Below, one piece after another: positions 51,575 to 60,321 of a stretch of DNA of 64,000 bases (its first letter is position 1; each line of letters starts with the position of its first letter). Under the pieces are notes generated by a model that worked only from the letters and a program-made list of their open reading frames with translations, had not been told where the DNA came from and searched no databases. A program made the position numbers and the translations under genes. Source of the stretch: Bog-473 sp963744935 (GTDB taxonomy: Bacteria > Actinomycetota > Acidimicrobiia > Acidimicrobiales > RAAP-2); NCBI GenBank assembly GCA_963744935.1, contig CAVUVM010000004.1:310001-374000 (forward strand), in the 5' to 3' direction.

Positions 51575-52901
51575 GTGCGGCCACCACTGGCCTCCCCAGG
51601 GCCTCCTCGAGCCGACCGTGCACTTCGCGCCGGAGGAACGGGGTGACCTCGGGAACCGGGCCGCGGTCGATGATGGCGTCGAAAAAACCGCTCACGATGA
51701 GGCCCTCGGCGACTTCGGGCTCCACGCCGCGGGACTCGATGTAGTACCGCTGATCCTCGTCGATCGGTCCGACGGTCGACGCGTGCGAGCACTTCACGTC
51801 GTTCTCGAGGATGTCGAGGTTCGGCACCGAATCGGCGTGCGCACCCTCGTCCAGGACGAGATTGTGGTTCGTCTGCCGCGCGTCGCTGCGGACTGCGCCG
51901 CGGTGTACCCGTATCAGCCCGCTGTAGACCGAGCTCGACTTCCCGGCGACCGCACCCTGACACAGGAGCTCGCTCGTCGTGCGGGGCGCTACGTGGTCCT
52001 GAAGGGTGCGGACGTCGTGCACCTGCGTCCTGTCGCCGAGATACGAGGAGAGCACCTCGCACGAGCCTTCCTTCCCGTCGAGCGTGACGTCGGCGCGCAC
52101 CCTGCCGTAGGCGGAACCGAGCCCGACCGTGAACGTGCGCGTCTTTGACTTGGCGCCGCCCCGGGCCGCGAGCCGCGCGATCGACCAGGCCGCCTCGCCC
52201 AGGATCTGGACCGACACGTACGACAGGCTGGTGCGCTCGGCCGCCGACAACTCGGTGACCGGCACCGCGAGAGAGTGCCCGGCACCGGGCGCACCGGCAA
52301 AGACCTCGATGACCGAGACGGACGAGCCCTCGCCGGCGCGGACGCAGAGCCGGGGGAAGACGGCCGCGCCGGCGTCGCACCAGTGCACCACGAGGACGGG
52401 CCCGGAGACCCGGATGCCGGCCGGAACGTCGAGGAACACCGGGTCGGGAGCGAATGCGTCGTTGAGGCGCACCAGCGCGTCCCCGCCTTGTTGCACCGAG
52501 CCCAGCATGTCCGGCGCCGCTTCGACGTCCTCCGCCCCACCGAGGCCGAAGGGGGCGCCGGCGGCGGAGATCGTCACGGTCTGCGTACGCCCGTTGTGCA
52601 CGAGCACGGTCGCCGCTGCGCTGCCGATCTCTGCGCCGAGCGACGACAGCAAGTCGTTCGCCTCGGGCGGCGCTGCCGCGTCGCCTTCGGCGGGGCTGAA
52701 CTCCTCCAGGTCGAGGTGGTCAATCGGCGTGTAACGCCAAACCTCTTCGCTCTCAGAGGGCAGCGACGACGCCGAAAACGCCTCGTGACCGGCGACCCGG
52801 CGCTGGCGGAGCCAGTCCGGTCCTGTGAGGCCGGCGGATGCCTCGGCGCTGAACGTGTGCAGGGTCTGGTCCTCTTTCGGGTGCGAATGCGGCCCATGCA
52901 C
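51567..52901 (-). CDS. sufD: SufD, Fe-S scaffold component
   Basis: The 444-residue protein begins (GTG 52901) with an HGPHSHPKE-like polar stretch and carries the SufD/SufB beta-helix pattern: SEEVWRYTPIDHLDLEEFSP, LVHNGRTQTVTIS, VTLDGKEGSCEVLSSYLG, SVYSGLIRVHRGAVRSDARQ, and the C-terminal HASTVGPIDEDQRYYIESRG with RGPVPEV. It forms the SufBC2D scaffold with SufB. It is followed by Rieske and sufC2. The start might lie a little downstream, as no strong Shine-Dalgarno is seen. The divergent neighbour is a crotonase. Confidence 0.9.
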   Translation of the reverse strand: MHGPHSHPKEDQTLHTFSAEASAGLTGPDWLRQRRVAGHEAFSASSLPSESEEVWRYTPIDHLDLEEFSPAEGDAAAPPEANDLLSSLGAEIGSAAATVLVHNGRTQTVTISAAGAPFGLGGAEDVEAAPDMLGSVQQGGDALVRLNDAFAPDPVFLDVPAGIRVSGPVLVVHWCDAGAAVFPRLCVRAGEGSSVSVIEVFAGAPGAGHSLAVPVTELSAAERTSLSYVSVQILGEAAWSIARLAARGGAKSKTRTFTVGLGSAYGRVRADVTLDGKEGSCEVLSSYLGDRTQVHDVRTLQDHVAPRTTSELLCQGAVAGKSSSVYSGLIRVHRGAVRSDARQTNHNLVLDEGAHADSVPNLDILENDVKCSHASTVGPIDEDQRYYIESRGVEPEVAEGLIVSGFFDAIIDRGPVPEVTPFLRREVHGRLEEALGRPVVAARA

Positions 52902-52951
52902 TCTAGTGGTCCGCCTCGACGTCTCCTACCAGGCGGTTAGCCTTCGTCCGT

Positions 52952-53818
52952 ATGGGTGACATCGCGAACTTCGACTCACCGGTGCTCAGCATCGAGCAGG
53001 ACGAACACGTGGCAACGCTGTGGCTGGACCGGCCCGAGGCGCGCAACGCCATGGGCATGGATCTGTGGCGTGACCTTCCCCTGGCGATGGCCGCGGTGAG
53101 CGGCGACGCCGAGGTTCGTGCCGTGGTGATCGCGGCCAAGGGGCCGCACTTCTCCGTGGGCCTCGACCTCAAGGCCATGGGCAGTGTCCTGAGCGGCGGC
53201 GGGAGCGGTGCGGATGCGGCTGGTGCAGGGGGCTCGCCCTCGTCCATGGCGGCGCGTGCCCGGGGTGCCCGCAGCGAGGTCCTCCGGCTCCAAGAGGCCA
53301 TCACCGCGGTCGCCCACTGCCCCAAGCCCGTCATCGCGGCGGTCCACGGCTACTGCATCGGTGGCGGCGTCGACCTGATCGCGGCGTGCGACATCCGCGT
53401 GGCCTCCGCCGATGCCGTGTTCTCCGTTCGTGAGGCGAAGATGGCGATCGTCGCCGACCTCGGCAGCCTGCAGCGGCTGCCGTCGATCATCGGCGCCGGG
53501 CACCTGGCCGAGCTCGCCTACACGGCCAAGGACATCAGCGCAGAGCGCGCCAAGGAGATCGGCCTCGTGAACGACGTGGCGGCCGATGCCGAGGGCGTCC
53601 TCAAGGCGGCGCACGCGCTCGCGGCCGAGATCGCCGCCAACTCCCCGATCGCCGTCCAGGGAACGAAGGCCGTGCTGGCGGCCAACGAAGGCAAGACCGT
53701 GGCGGAGGGCCTCGACTACGTGGCGACCTGGAACGCCGGCATGCTCGCCTCGGACGACCTCACCGAGGCGGTCACCGCGTTCATGGAGAAGCGCACGCCC
53801 AGGTTCACCGGGCGCTAG
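52952..53818 (+). CDS. Enoyl-CoA hydratase/isomerase family protein
   Basis: The 288-residue crotonase-fold enzyme has the first oxyanion segment VIAAKGPHFSVGLDLKAMG, an alanine/glycine-rich loop (SGGGSGADAAGAGG), and the second oxyanion/active-site helix HGYCIGGGVDLIAACDIRVAS. The following segment is KMAIVADLGSLQRLPSIIG. Asp after KMAIVAD with the downstream acidic residues resembles dienoyl-CoA isomerase (ECH1-type) rather than a simple hydratase, but this is not decided. A TAGCCT box (52938-52943) sits close upstream of the ATG. It is divergent from sufD by 50 bp. Confidence 0.88.
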   Translation: MGDIANFDSPVLSIEQDEHVATLWLDRPEARNAMGMDLWRDLPLAMAAVSGDAEVRAVVIAAKGPHFSVGLDLKAMGSVLSGGGSGADAAGAGGSPSSMAARARGARSEVLRLQEAITAVAHCPKPVIAAVHGYCIGGGVDLIAACDIRVASADAVFSVREAKMAIVADLGSLQRLPSIIGAGHLAELAYTAKDISAERAKEIGLVNDVAADAEGVLKAAHALAAEIAANSPIAVQGTKAVLAANEGKTVAEGLDYVATWNAGMLASDDLTEAVTAFMEKRTPRFTGR

Positions 53819-53858
53819 CGCGCTCACGCGCTCACGCGCTCGCACGCGCTCACGCGCC
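53812..53858. repeat. 8-bp GCTCACGC tandem repeat between convergent genes
   Basis: Units of CGCTCACG repeat, with variants, across the gap between the crotonase stop and the FAD-oxidoreductase stop (53819-53849). It fills the whole intergenic space and ends inside the oxidoreductase's final codons. Slippage is likely. No function is visible. Confidence 0.75.
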
Positions 53859-55313
53859 GGCGTTGGCCTCCGCAGCAGCACGGCGGCCGGCCCGCCGCCC
53901 GAAGAACGAGCCGTCACCGAGACTGATGCCGCTGGCGTAGTGGTGGGCGGCGAGACTGGCGGCCGTCCGGCCCACGGCGTAGAGACCCGGGATGGGCCGA
54001 CCCGCGCGGTCGACCGCCGCCCCGTCGGCATCGGTGACGAGACCGCCCAGTGTGAACGTCGCGTAGATCGCGCCGTGGTCGACGCGAAGGTCGACGGCAC
54101 CGATGCCGGTCGCGGGCGGGACGCCGATGGGCTGGAGATAGGGCGCGCGCTTGTGGAAGGCCGGATCGTCGCCGTCGGCAGCGGCCTGGTTGTACTCGTG
54201 CACCGTGCGAGCGAGCGCCTCGGGCGGGAGATCAAGCTCGGCAGCCAGTTCCTCGGGGGTCGCCGCCGCATGGCCGATGCGGAGACCGATGGCGTTGGGC
54301 TCGTAGATCACATCATCGGTGATCATGTAGACGAAGCCATCGTGGTCACAGAGGGCGTGGTTCCCGATGCGACCGGTGTAGGTGTCCTCGTTGATGAACC
54401 GCTCGCCGTGGCGGTTGACGAGGATGCTCCGTGCGAGGCGGTGTGGCGGCCCGAGGGGTAGTGCGCACTCGAACGCATCGAGCCGCGTCGTTGCCGCACC
54501 GGCGCCGGCGCCCATCCGGATTCCCCGGCCGTCGTCGTTCGAGGTGCCGATCCGCCAAGCAGCGTCGGGGACATGAGCCTGTGGGCAGTGCTCGGCGACC
54601 ATGGCCTCGTTGTGGATGAAGCCCCCCGCCGCCAGGATCACACCGCCACGGGCCCGCACGGCCCGCAGGCCGTCGTCGGTCCGCACCTGCACGCCCACGA
54701 CTTCCCCGCCGTCGACGACGAGGGCCTCGGCGCGGGCGTCGCCCACGACGCGGGCCTCGCTGGCCCCCACCGCCTTTCCGAGACAGTCCATGAGGAAGCC
54801 GCCGGCGGAATCGATCCACTGCGGCTTGTGGCCGCGCGGGACCGGGACTGCGAGCTCGTCGAAGGGGTACGAGTCCTCGCCGCCACTGAAGAGCAACCCG
54901 GCGTCGTCCGCCGATTCGCGGTTGGGCTCGTCGCAAAAAGCGGCACGGAACGGCACGCCGACGGAGACGAGCCAGTCGAAGTGGTCCACCGAGCCTTCGC
55001 AGTAGGCATCGACGCGGCCGTCGTCGACCCCGGGCCCCAGGGCCGCGCGGAGGAATGCCGCCATGTTCTCGGGCGAATCCTCGAAGCCGCAGGCGTCCTG
55101 CAGCGCCGTCCCGCCACCCAGATAGATCAGGCCACCGGACTGGGCCGACGTTCCCCCGAGGTCAGCGCTGCGCTCCACGGCCAACACGTCGGCACCAGCC
55201 TGGCGCGCCCCGACGACAGCAGACGCGCCCGCGATCCCCAGGCCCACCACGATGACGTCGACCGTCTCGTCGAGGCGCACCTGACCGACCTCGAGTGCCG
55301 GAATCGGCTCCAT
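53850..55313 (-). CDS. FAD-dependent oxidoreductase, fumarate reductase/3-ketosteroid dehydrogenase-like
   Basis: The 487-residue flavoprotein begins VDVIVVGLGIAGASAVVGARQAG (FAD) with ERSADLGGTSAQSGGLIYLGGG. Middle residues hold the substrate domain, and RARGGVILAAGGFIHN and INEDTYTGRIGNHALC follow. The C-terminus is LYAVGRTAASLAAHHYASGISLGDGSFFGRRAG, typical of FAD-binding-2 enzymes such as 3-ketosteroid-delta1-dehydrogenase or fumarate-reductase-like proteins. No heme or Fe-S motif is present. Substrate is not known. ATG at 55313. Confidence 0.88.
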   Translation of the reverse strand: MEPIPALEVGQVRLDETVDVIVVGLGIAGASAVVGARQAGADVLAVERSADLGGTSAQSGGLIYLGGGTALQDACGFEDSPENMAAFLRAALGPGVDDGRVDAYCEGSVDHFDWLVSVGVPFRAAFCDEPNRESADDAGLLFSGGEDSYPFDELAVPVPRGHKPQWIDSAGGFLMDCLGKAVGASEARVVGDARAEALVVDGGEVVGVQVRTDDGLRAVRARGGVILAAGGFIHNEAMVAEHCPQAHVPDAAWRIGTSNDDGRGIRMGAGAGAATTRLDAFECALPLGPPHRLARSILVNRHGERFINEDTYTGRIGNHALCDHDGFVYMITDDVIYEPNAIGLRIGHAAATPEELAAELDLPPEALARTVHEYNQAAADGDDPAFHKRAPYLQPIGVPPATGIGAVDLRVDHGAIYATFTLGGLVTDADGAAVDRAGRPIPGLYAVGRTAASLAAHHYASGISLGDGSFFGRRAGRRAAAEANAGA

Positions 55314-55336
55314 GCTCTCGCCTCTCGTGCCGCTGG

Positions 55337-55957
55337 TCAGATCCCGAGCGACGCGGCGCGCAACTGGTCGGCGAGGGCCGGGTCCCCGTCGATCTCCACC
55401 CGGGCCGCGCCCTGACGGCCGGCGCCGAACATGGTGAGCTCGCCGGGGTCGCCCGCCACCGTCAGGCGCGGGCCGCTGCCAGCGACCTTGTCCTCGCGAC
55501 CCGGCGAGGTGAAGACGACCGTGGCAGGGACCTTCTTCGCCATCCCGCCAGGCCCTACGCGCGCCCACAGCGCGTCAGCGAGGTCCGATGAAATCGGGCG
55601 AGGCTCCCAGCTGCCATCGCCCGCCCGGCGAACGTCCTCTGTGTGGATGAAGAACTCGACCGTGTTCATGGGGCCGTCGAACGGACGAAGGATCCACGGC
55701 GGCCCGCGACGCACCGTCTCGACGAGCTGCTCCCAGGGCGTGCGGTCACGCACCGCCCGCCGCACCTTGTCGGAGTGGCCGGCCAGCGGCGGCCAGACGA
55801 GCCCGGGCCCGCTGTCGGGACGCCGTTCGCGAGCGACGAGATGTGCGGCCAGATCCGCGGTGCGCCATCCCTCGCACAGGGTGGGCGCCTCGGGACCACG
55901 TTCGACAAAGAGGTCACAGATGGTCTGGCGTTCCTGCTGCGCGAGGCTGAGCGACAT
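55337..55957 (-). CDS. TIGR03085-type DinB/maleylpyruvate-isomerase-like protein
   Basis: The 206-residue protein has LAQQERQTICDLFVERGPEAPTLCEGWRTADLAAHLVARERRPDSG, the N-terminal helical-bundle signature, and NTVEFFIHTEDVRRAGDG with the metal-ligand His, then a beta C-terminal region. This matches the mycothiol maleylpyruvate isomerase N-terminal superfamily (TIGR03085 members are metal-binding proteins of unknown role). It begins 11 bp from the PhyH gene stop. Confidence 0.82.
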   Translation of the reverse strand: MSLSLAQQERQTICDLFVERGPEAPTLCEGWRTADLAAHLVARERRPDSGPGLVWPPLAGHSDKVRRAVRDRTPWEQLVETVRRGPPWILRPFDGPMNTVEFFIHTEDVRRAGDGSWEPRPISSDLADALWARVGPGGMAKKVPATVVFTSPGREDKVAGSGPRLTVAGDPGELTMFGAGRQGAARVEIDGDPALADQLRAASLGI

Positions 55958-55968
55958 GTTCGTCCCGC

Positions 55969-57171
55969 TCACGCGAACAGGTCGGCGTGCTGCACGCGCC
56001 CCTCGCTCCTGGTGAAGAGCACGTCGTTGTACCCCTGCCCGGGTCCGACCATCTCGAAGGTCAGCGGGGGGACGAAGGAGAGGTAGAGGGCGCGCCGCCC
56101 CGAGGCATGTGGATCCTTCGGGGGAGGCGCCGCGTGGAGCGTGTGACCGAAGTGCACGGTGACGTCGCCCGGTTCCGTCGTGAGCGAGACCACGAGGTGC
56201 CGCTTCGCCTCTTCGGCATTCGGAAGCCGTGAGGTACCTCGGTGTGAGCCCGGGATCATTTCGAGCTGCCCGGTGTCCTCGGTGGCCGGATCGAGCTGGA
56301 TCCCGACGTTGAGCATGGGGCACTTCACCGGGTGGCCGCCCATGCCGCAGTCACGGTGCCACGGAAGGTCGGCCAGTCCGCCTTCGGAGCCGGGGACCTT
56401 GATGACGACGCCGTTGCCATCGAGGCGGTCGTAGGCGTCGCGCAGGCCGGGGCCGCCGAGGGCGGCGATGGCGACGAAGCGGGGGTCGGCACCGAGGGCC
56501 GCGACGCGGGGAGACCCCTCGTTGAGATAGTTGACCCGGTTGCAGACCTCACGCCCGTCGAGCGTCGTCCACCACGACTTGCGGTCATTGGGCCGCGCCC
56601 GGCCGAGCGCGACGTCGACGTCGGCGTTCAGGGCCGCCACCTCGGTCGCGTCGAGGACGCCCCGGAGGTGCACGAAGCCCACATGGTGCAAGAAGGCCCG
56701 CGTCTCCTCGACCGGGTCGTCGAGCGTGAAGCGCCGCGTGAGATCGATGGCCTGTCCGGTCTCGTCCGAAATGGGCGCAGGATGATCGAGGTCGAAGAGC
56801 GTCTGGTCACTCAGGGCGGCCCGCAGTGGCGGCTCCCACCGCGTCAGCTGGCCGAAGCTCCCGTGGCGCACCGTCAGCTGGTCGGCGTAGAGAAGGGCGA
56901 AACACGTCTTGAGCTCCCAGACGAACTCGCACCACGCGTCTGGCGCGAGCTCGACGACGGTACGCGCGCCGACGACGCCGGGACGGATCGAAAACGTGAG
57001 TCCGTCGGGCACATAGGTGTAGGCCCTGCCGTCGGTGAGCTGAAAACACAACGGACGGAGCACGGCGGCATCCGTGTCGAGGAAGATCTCTCCCCGACGC
57101 TCGAGGAGCGATGGCAGCTCCTCCCGGTGAAACCAGTCGAAGTCGATCGCCCCGAAACGCTCCTGCCCCAC
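55969..57171 (-). CDS. Phytanoyl-CoA dioxygenase (PhyH)-family protein
   Basis: The 400-residue protein (GTG 57171) has an N-terminal part about 190 residues long (FDWFHREELPSLLERRGE, GRAYTYVPDGLTFSI) preceding the Fe(II)/2-oxoglutarate oxygenase core. In that core FLHHVGFVHLRGVLDATEVAAL opens the PhyH fold, DLPWHRDCGMGG carries the His-X-Asp iron ligands, and HFGHTLHAAPPPKDPHASGRRALYLSF carries the second His and the 2-oxoglutarate-binding Arg. Substrate is unknown; the family hydroxylates lipids or natural products. The start is uncertain. Confidence 0.82.
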   Translation of the reverse strand: MGQERFGAIDFDWFHREELPSLLERRGEIFLDTDAAVLRPLCFQLTDGRAYTYVPDGLTFSIRPGVVGARTVVELAPDAWCEFVWELKTCFALLYADQLTVRHGSFGQLTRWEPPLRAALSDQTLFDLDHPAPISDETGQAIDLTRRFTLDDPVEETRAFLHHVGFVHLRGVLDATEVAALNADVDVALGRARPNDRKSWWTTLDGREVCNRVNYLNEGSPRVAALGADPRFVAIAALGGPGLRDAYDRLDGNGVVIKVPGSEGGLADLPWHRDCGMGGHPVKCPMLNVGIQLDPATEDTGQLEMIPGSHRGTSRLPNAEEAKRHLVVSLTTEPGDVTVHFGHTLHAAPPPKDPHASGRRALYLSFVPPLTFEMVGPGQGYNDVLFTRSEGRVQHADLFA

Positions 57172-57260
57172 GGGCGCAATGTAGCAGTCGGTATTTTTCG
57201 AGGCCCGGCGGTGGTCGACCTTCGCGATGGGTGGCGACGCCCTGTGCGCGTCGATCCGCG

Positions 57261-57605
57261 TCAGCGTTTGCGGCGCCACCAGCGGTTGGAAGACCGGTCG
57301 CGGCGGGCGTCCTCGGCCCGCACCTCTTCGAGCACGTCGGGTGCGACATCGTTGACGATGTCCTCCGCCGACTCGAGGAGCTCGGCGATCTCGGGCCCGC
57401 CGCTGCCGGGCTCTTCTTCGATGGCGGGCTCGACGAGGCTGCCGTGCACCCATCCAACGTCGGCCATCCGGCGCTTGTAGGAGGGGCAGTTCTCCGGGCA
57501 ACGCCATGGTGCCTCGGGCGCCAGATCGAGCACGCAGAAACGGGCTGCCTCGCCGGAAGCGTAGGTGCGGCTTTGGAAATGGATGCACTCCTCGCGCATG
57601 GGCAC
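57261..57605 (-). CDS. Conserved Cys-rich protein next to sufB
   Basis: The 114-residue soluble protein starts MPMREECIHFQSRTYASGE and continues ARFCVLDLAPEAPWRCPENC, with at least four cysteines (CIHF, RFCV, WRCPENCP) in the first 42 residues, a pattern able to bind zinc or an Fe-S cluster. The remainder is acidic with a helix VNDVAPDVLEEVRAEDARR. No known enzyme motif is seen. It lies 39 bp from sufB and on the same strand, so a role linked to Fe-S biogenesis is an inference from position only. Confidence 0.7.
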   Translation of the reverse strand: MPMREECIHFQSRTYASGEAARFCVLDLAPEAPWRCPENCPSYKRRMADVGWVHGSLVEPAIEEEPGSGGPEIAELLESAEDIVNDVAPDVLEEVRAEDARRDRSSNRWWRRKR

Positions 57606-57644
57606 GGTTCTATGGTGCCACGCTGCAGGAGGGGTTGCGGCAGG

Positions 57645-60194
57645 TCAGCCGACGGAGCCTTCCATCTGCAGCTCAATGAGGCGGCTCCACTCGACGGCGT
57701 ACTCCATTGGGAGGGTCCTCGTCACCGGCTCGATGAAGCCGTTCACGATCAAGCTCATGGCCTGCTGTTCGGAGAGGCCGCGGCTCATCAGGTAGAAGAG
57801 CTGGTCGTCACCCACCTTGGAGACGGTGGCCTCGTGACCGATACGGGCGTCGCGCTCTCCGACCTCCATGTAGGGCTTGGTCTCCGAAGTCGACTCGTCG
57901 TCGAGCAGGAGCGCGTCGCAGCGCACGAACGCCTTGGCCCCCCGTGCATTGGGGTCGACGTGCACCTTGCCCCGGTAGGTGGTGATGCCGCCGTCCTTCG
58001 AGATCGACTTCGACACGATGGTCGACGTCGTCTCGGGCGCGATGTGGTACATCTTGGCTCCGGCGTCCTGGTGCTGGCCCGCGCCGGCGTAAGCGACCGA
58101 GAGCACCTCGCCGCTGGCCTTCGGTCCCATCAGGTACACCGACGGGTACTTCATGGTCAGGCGCGAGCCGATGTTGCCGTCGATCCACTCCACGTGCGCC
58201 TCGGCCTCGGCCCGGGCCCGCTTGGTCACCAGGTTGTAGACGTTGGTCGACCAGTTCTGGATCGTCGTGTACGTGATGCGCGAGCCCGGCAGCGCCACCA
58301 GCTCGACGACGGCTGAGTGCAGCGAGTCGGTCGAGTACACCGGCGCCGAGCAGCCCTCGATGTAGTGCACCTGCGATCCCTCGTCCGCGATGATCAGCGT
58401 GCGCTCGAACTGTCCCATGTTCTCCGCGTTGATCCGGAAGTACGCCTGGAGCGGCATGTCGACCTTCACTCCGGGCGGGACGTAGATGAACGATCCGCCC
58501 GACCACACGGCCGAGTTCAGCGCGGCGAACTTGTTGTCGTTCGGCGGGATGATCTTGCCGAACCACTTGCGGACGAGGTCGGGGTAGTCGCGCACGGCGG
58601 TGTCCATGTCGCAGAAGAAGACACCCTGGGCTTCGAGGTCCTCGCGGTTCCGATGGAACACCACTTCGGAGTTGTGGATGACGAAGCCCTCGGCCACGAA
58701 GTTGTGGTGGCCCTCGACCTCGATGTCGTAGACCGACTCCACGCCGAGACGCTCGATCTTCTCGATGCGGGCGAAGCCCAGCATCTCGCTGGTGTGGGCG
58801 TAGAAGACGGTGTTTCGGGCCGTGCGGTAGCTGTGGCTGAACTTGCGCCGGTTCATGCGCTCCGCTCGCCGCGGCGACCGAGCGGGGATCCGGTCGAAGT
58901 GGCCCGAGAGGCGCAGGTGATAGGCCTGCATGATTCGCTCACGGTCGTGCGGGTGGCGGTTCGAGACCGGGATCACGCTGCTGCTCCAGACGCCCGAGAG
59001 GGCGAGCAGCTCCTTGATGCCGCCGAGCAGCTCCGCGTTGGCGCTCGTCAAGACTGCGTCCTTGGATGTTGCGTGGTCGCGTACGTACCCGTCGGCGTCG
59101 AGAAGGCCCGCAACGAACGAGAGGCGCTGCGAGGCCGGCAAGCCGAACACCCAGTCGGGCACCCGCTTGGTGTGCGAGGTGCCGCCGAGCCCGTTCAGCT
59201 CCAAGTACTCGGCCAGCGCCGCCGTGCCGCGGGCCTGAAGGCGGTAGCCGTCCTTGCTCAGCGAGAAGTCGAGGCCGAACAGCCGCTTGGCGATGTCGCA
59301 AATCTCCTCGACGAGCACCGTGTCGGTCTTGTCGACCGCAATCCCGACCGTGGTGTAGCCGTCGGAGTGCTTGAGGTAGCCGTCGCCCAGGTAGAGACCG
59401 AGGAACCAGCACATGTCGTCACTGGTCACGCGCGGGTAGAACGCACCCCGGTCGTCCTGCGGAAGCAGCATTGGCGCGTTGTGCCCGAACTCGGGCACGT
59501 CAGTGGCGATGGCCACGAGGTCTCCCTCGGCCAACTCTTCAGCCGGCACCCACCGAGCCGCGTACTTGGCGCGATTACTCCCTGGCTCGCGTTCGTCGCG
59601 CAACACCAGGAACGGGTGGTTCCCCGACGCACCGATCGTTCGGCCGCGCGCCGTGATCTCGAAGATCTCCTTCTCGCCCGACTTGCCGCCGGCCACGACG
59701 CGCGCGACCTCGAGAAGCTTGGTGTTCTCGTTGAGCGCGAACACCTCGTCTCCGGGCTCTAGCTCCTTGACGGCGCGCATACCGCTTGTCGTCCACACTC
59801 GGGTGCTACCCAAGATGCACTCGTACTGAGCGGTCACACCGGACAGGTATTTGCGCTCGGCCTCAGGGATGCCGAGCTTCTCGTACGTGTTCTTGATGGC
59901 GTCGGGAAGGTCCTCCCACTTGTCCACCTGCCCACCCGTGGGCTTGATGTAATAGAAGATGTCGTCGAAGTCGAGGTTCGGCATCTGCGTCGCGAACCAC
60001 GGCGCCATCGGCTTGCGCTCGAAGTGCTTCAGGGCGCGCAAGCGGAAGTCGCGCATCCACTGAGGCTCGCCCTTCATCTCGGACATCTCGCGCACGATCG
60101 ACTCGTTCAGGCCCTTCTTGGGCTTGAAGACGTAGTCCTCGGCGTCGCTCCAGCCCAGCTGGTAGCGGCCCAGGTCGAGATCCGTAGCGGCCAT
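57645..60194 (-). CDS. sufB: SufB interrupted by an in-frame intein
   Basis: The 849-residue precursor has SufB flanks: ATDLDLGRYQLGWSDAEDYVF to TAQYE (residues 1-125), and after the intein SEVVFHRNREDLEAQGVFFCDMD, GGSFIYVPPGVKVDMPLQAYF, HYIEGCSAPVYSTDSLH and GFIEPVTRTLPMEYAVEW (residues 509-849). Mature length is 466 residues, normal for SufB. SufB is the Fe-S scaffold subunit with SufC and SufD. ATG at 60194 has CAGGAG upstream. The gene is 4.7 kb from sufD, in contrast to the usual sufB-sufD adjacency. Function requires protein splicing. Confidence 0.95.
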   Translation of the reverse strand: MAATDLDLGRYQLGWSDAEDYVFKPKKGLNESIVREMSEMKGEPQWMRDFRLRALKHFERKPMAPWFATQMPNLDFDDIFYYIKPTGGQVDKWEDLPDAIKNTYEKLGIPEAERKYLSGVTAQYECILGSTRVWTTSGMRAVKELEPGDEVFALNENTKLLEVARVVAGGKSGEKEIFEITARGRTIGASGNHPFLVLRDEREPGSNRAKYAARWVPAEELAEGDLVAIATDVPEFGHNAPMLLPQDDRGAFYPRVTSDDMCWFLGLYLGDGYLKHSDGYTTVGIAVDKTDTVLVEEICDIAKRLFGLDFSLSKDGYRLQARGTAALAEYLELNGLGGTSHTKRVPDWVFGLPASQRLSFVAGLLDADGYVRDHATSKDAVLTSANAELLGGIKELLALSGVWSSSVIPVSNRHPHDRERIMQAYHLRLSGHFDRIPARSPRRAERMNRRKFSHSYRTARNTVFYAHTSEMLGFARIEKIERLGVESVYDIEVEGHHNFVAEGFVIHNSEVVFHRNREDLEAQGVFFCDMDTAVRDYPDLVRKWFGKIIPPNDNKFAALNSAVWSGGSFIYVPPGVKVDMPLQAYFRINAENMGQFERTLIIADEGSQVHYIEGCSAPVYSTDSLHSAVVELVALPGSRITYTTIQNWSTNVYNLVTKRARAEAEAHVEWIDGNIGSRLTMKYPSVYLMGPKASGEVLSVAYAGAGQHQDAGAKMYHIAPETTSTIVSKSISKDGGITTYRGKVHVDPNARGAKAFVRCDALLLDDESTSETKPYMEVGERDARIGHEATVSKVGDDQLFYLMSRGLSEQQAMSLIVNGFIEPVTRTLPMEYAVEWSRLIELQMEGSVG
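58671..59819 (-). other. SufB intein (383 residues) with LAGLIDADG homing endonuclease
   Basis: The intein is residues 126-508. It starts with Cys (CILGSTRVWTTSGMRAV, the block A splicing motif) and has block B GNHPFLV with His, using Ser where Thr is common. Two LAGLIDADG helices, FLGLYLGDGYL and FVAGLLDADGYV, follow. Block F is VYDIEVEGHHNFVAEG and block G ends FVIHN, with Asn508 and Ser509 as the +1 residue. The insertion falls in SufB between TAQYE and SEVV. Self-splicing and an active endonuclease are expected from the intact motifs but not demonstrated. Confidence 0.92.
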
Positions 60195-60241
60195 GTGGCT
60201 CCTGAGGTCGAGTCCGGAGAAGGTGAATTTCTCCTACGTAG

Positions 60242-60270
60242 ATAGTAACAACTGCCCCAGCCTGCCGAAA
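60242..60270 (-). promoter_or_regulatory. Putative sufB promoter
   Basis: On the minus strand, TTTCGG (60270-60265), 17 bp and TACTAT (60247-60242) make a plausible -35/-10 pair about 50 bp before the sufB ATG. A CTACGTAG palindrome lies just downstream (60233-60240) and could be a regulator site, though it was not matched to a known one. Confidence 0.4.
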
Positions 60271-60321
60271 CGCCAATCATGCGCCACCTCCGTGTTGCCA
60301 GCCGTGGCAGGCTCTGGGCTG

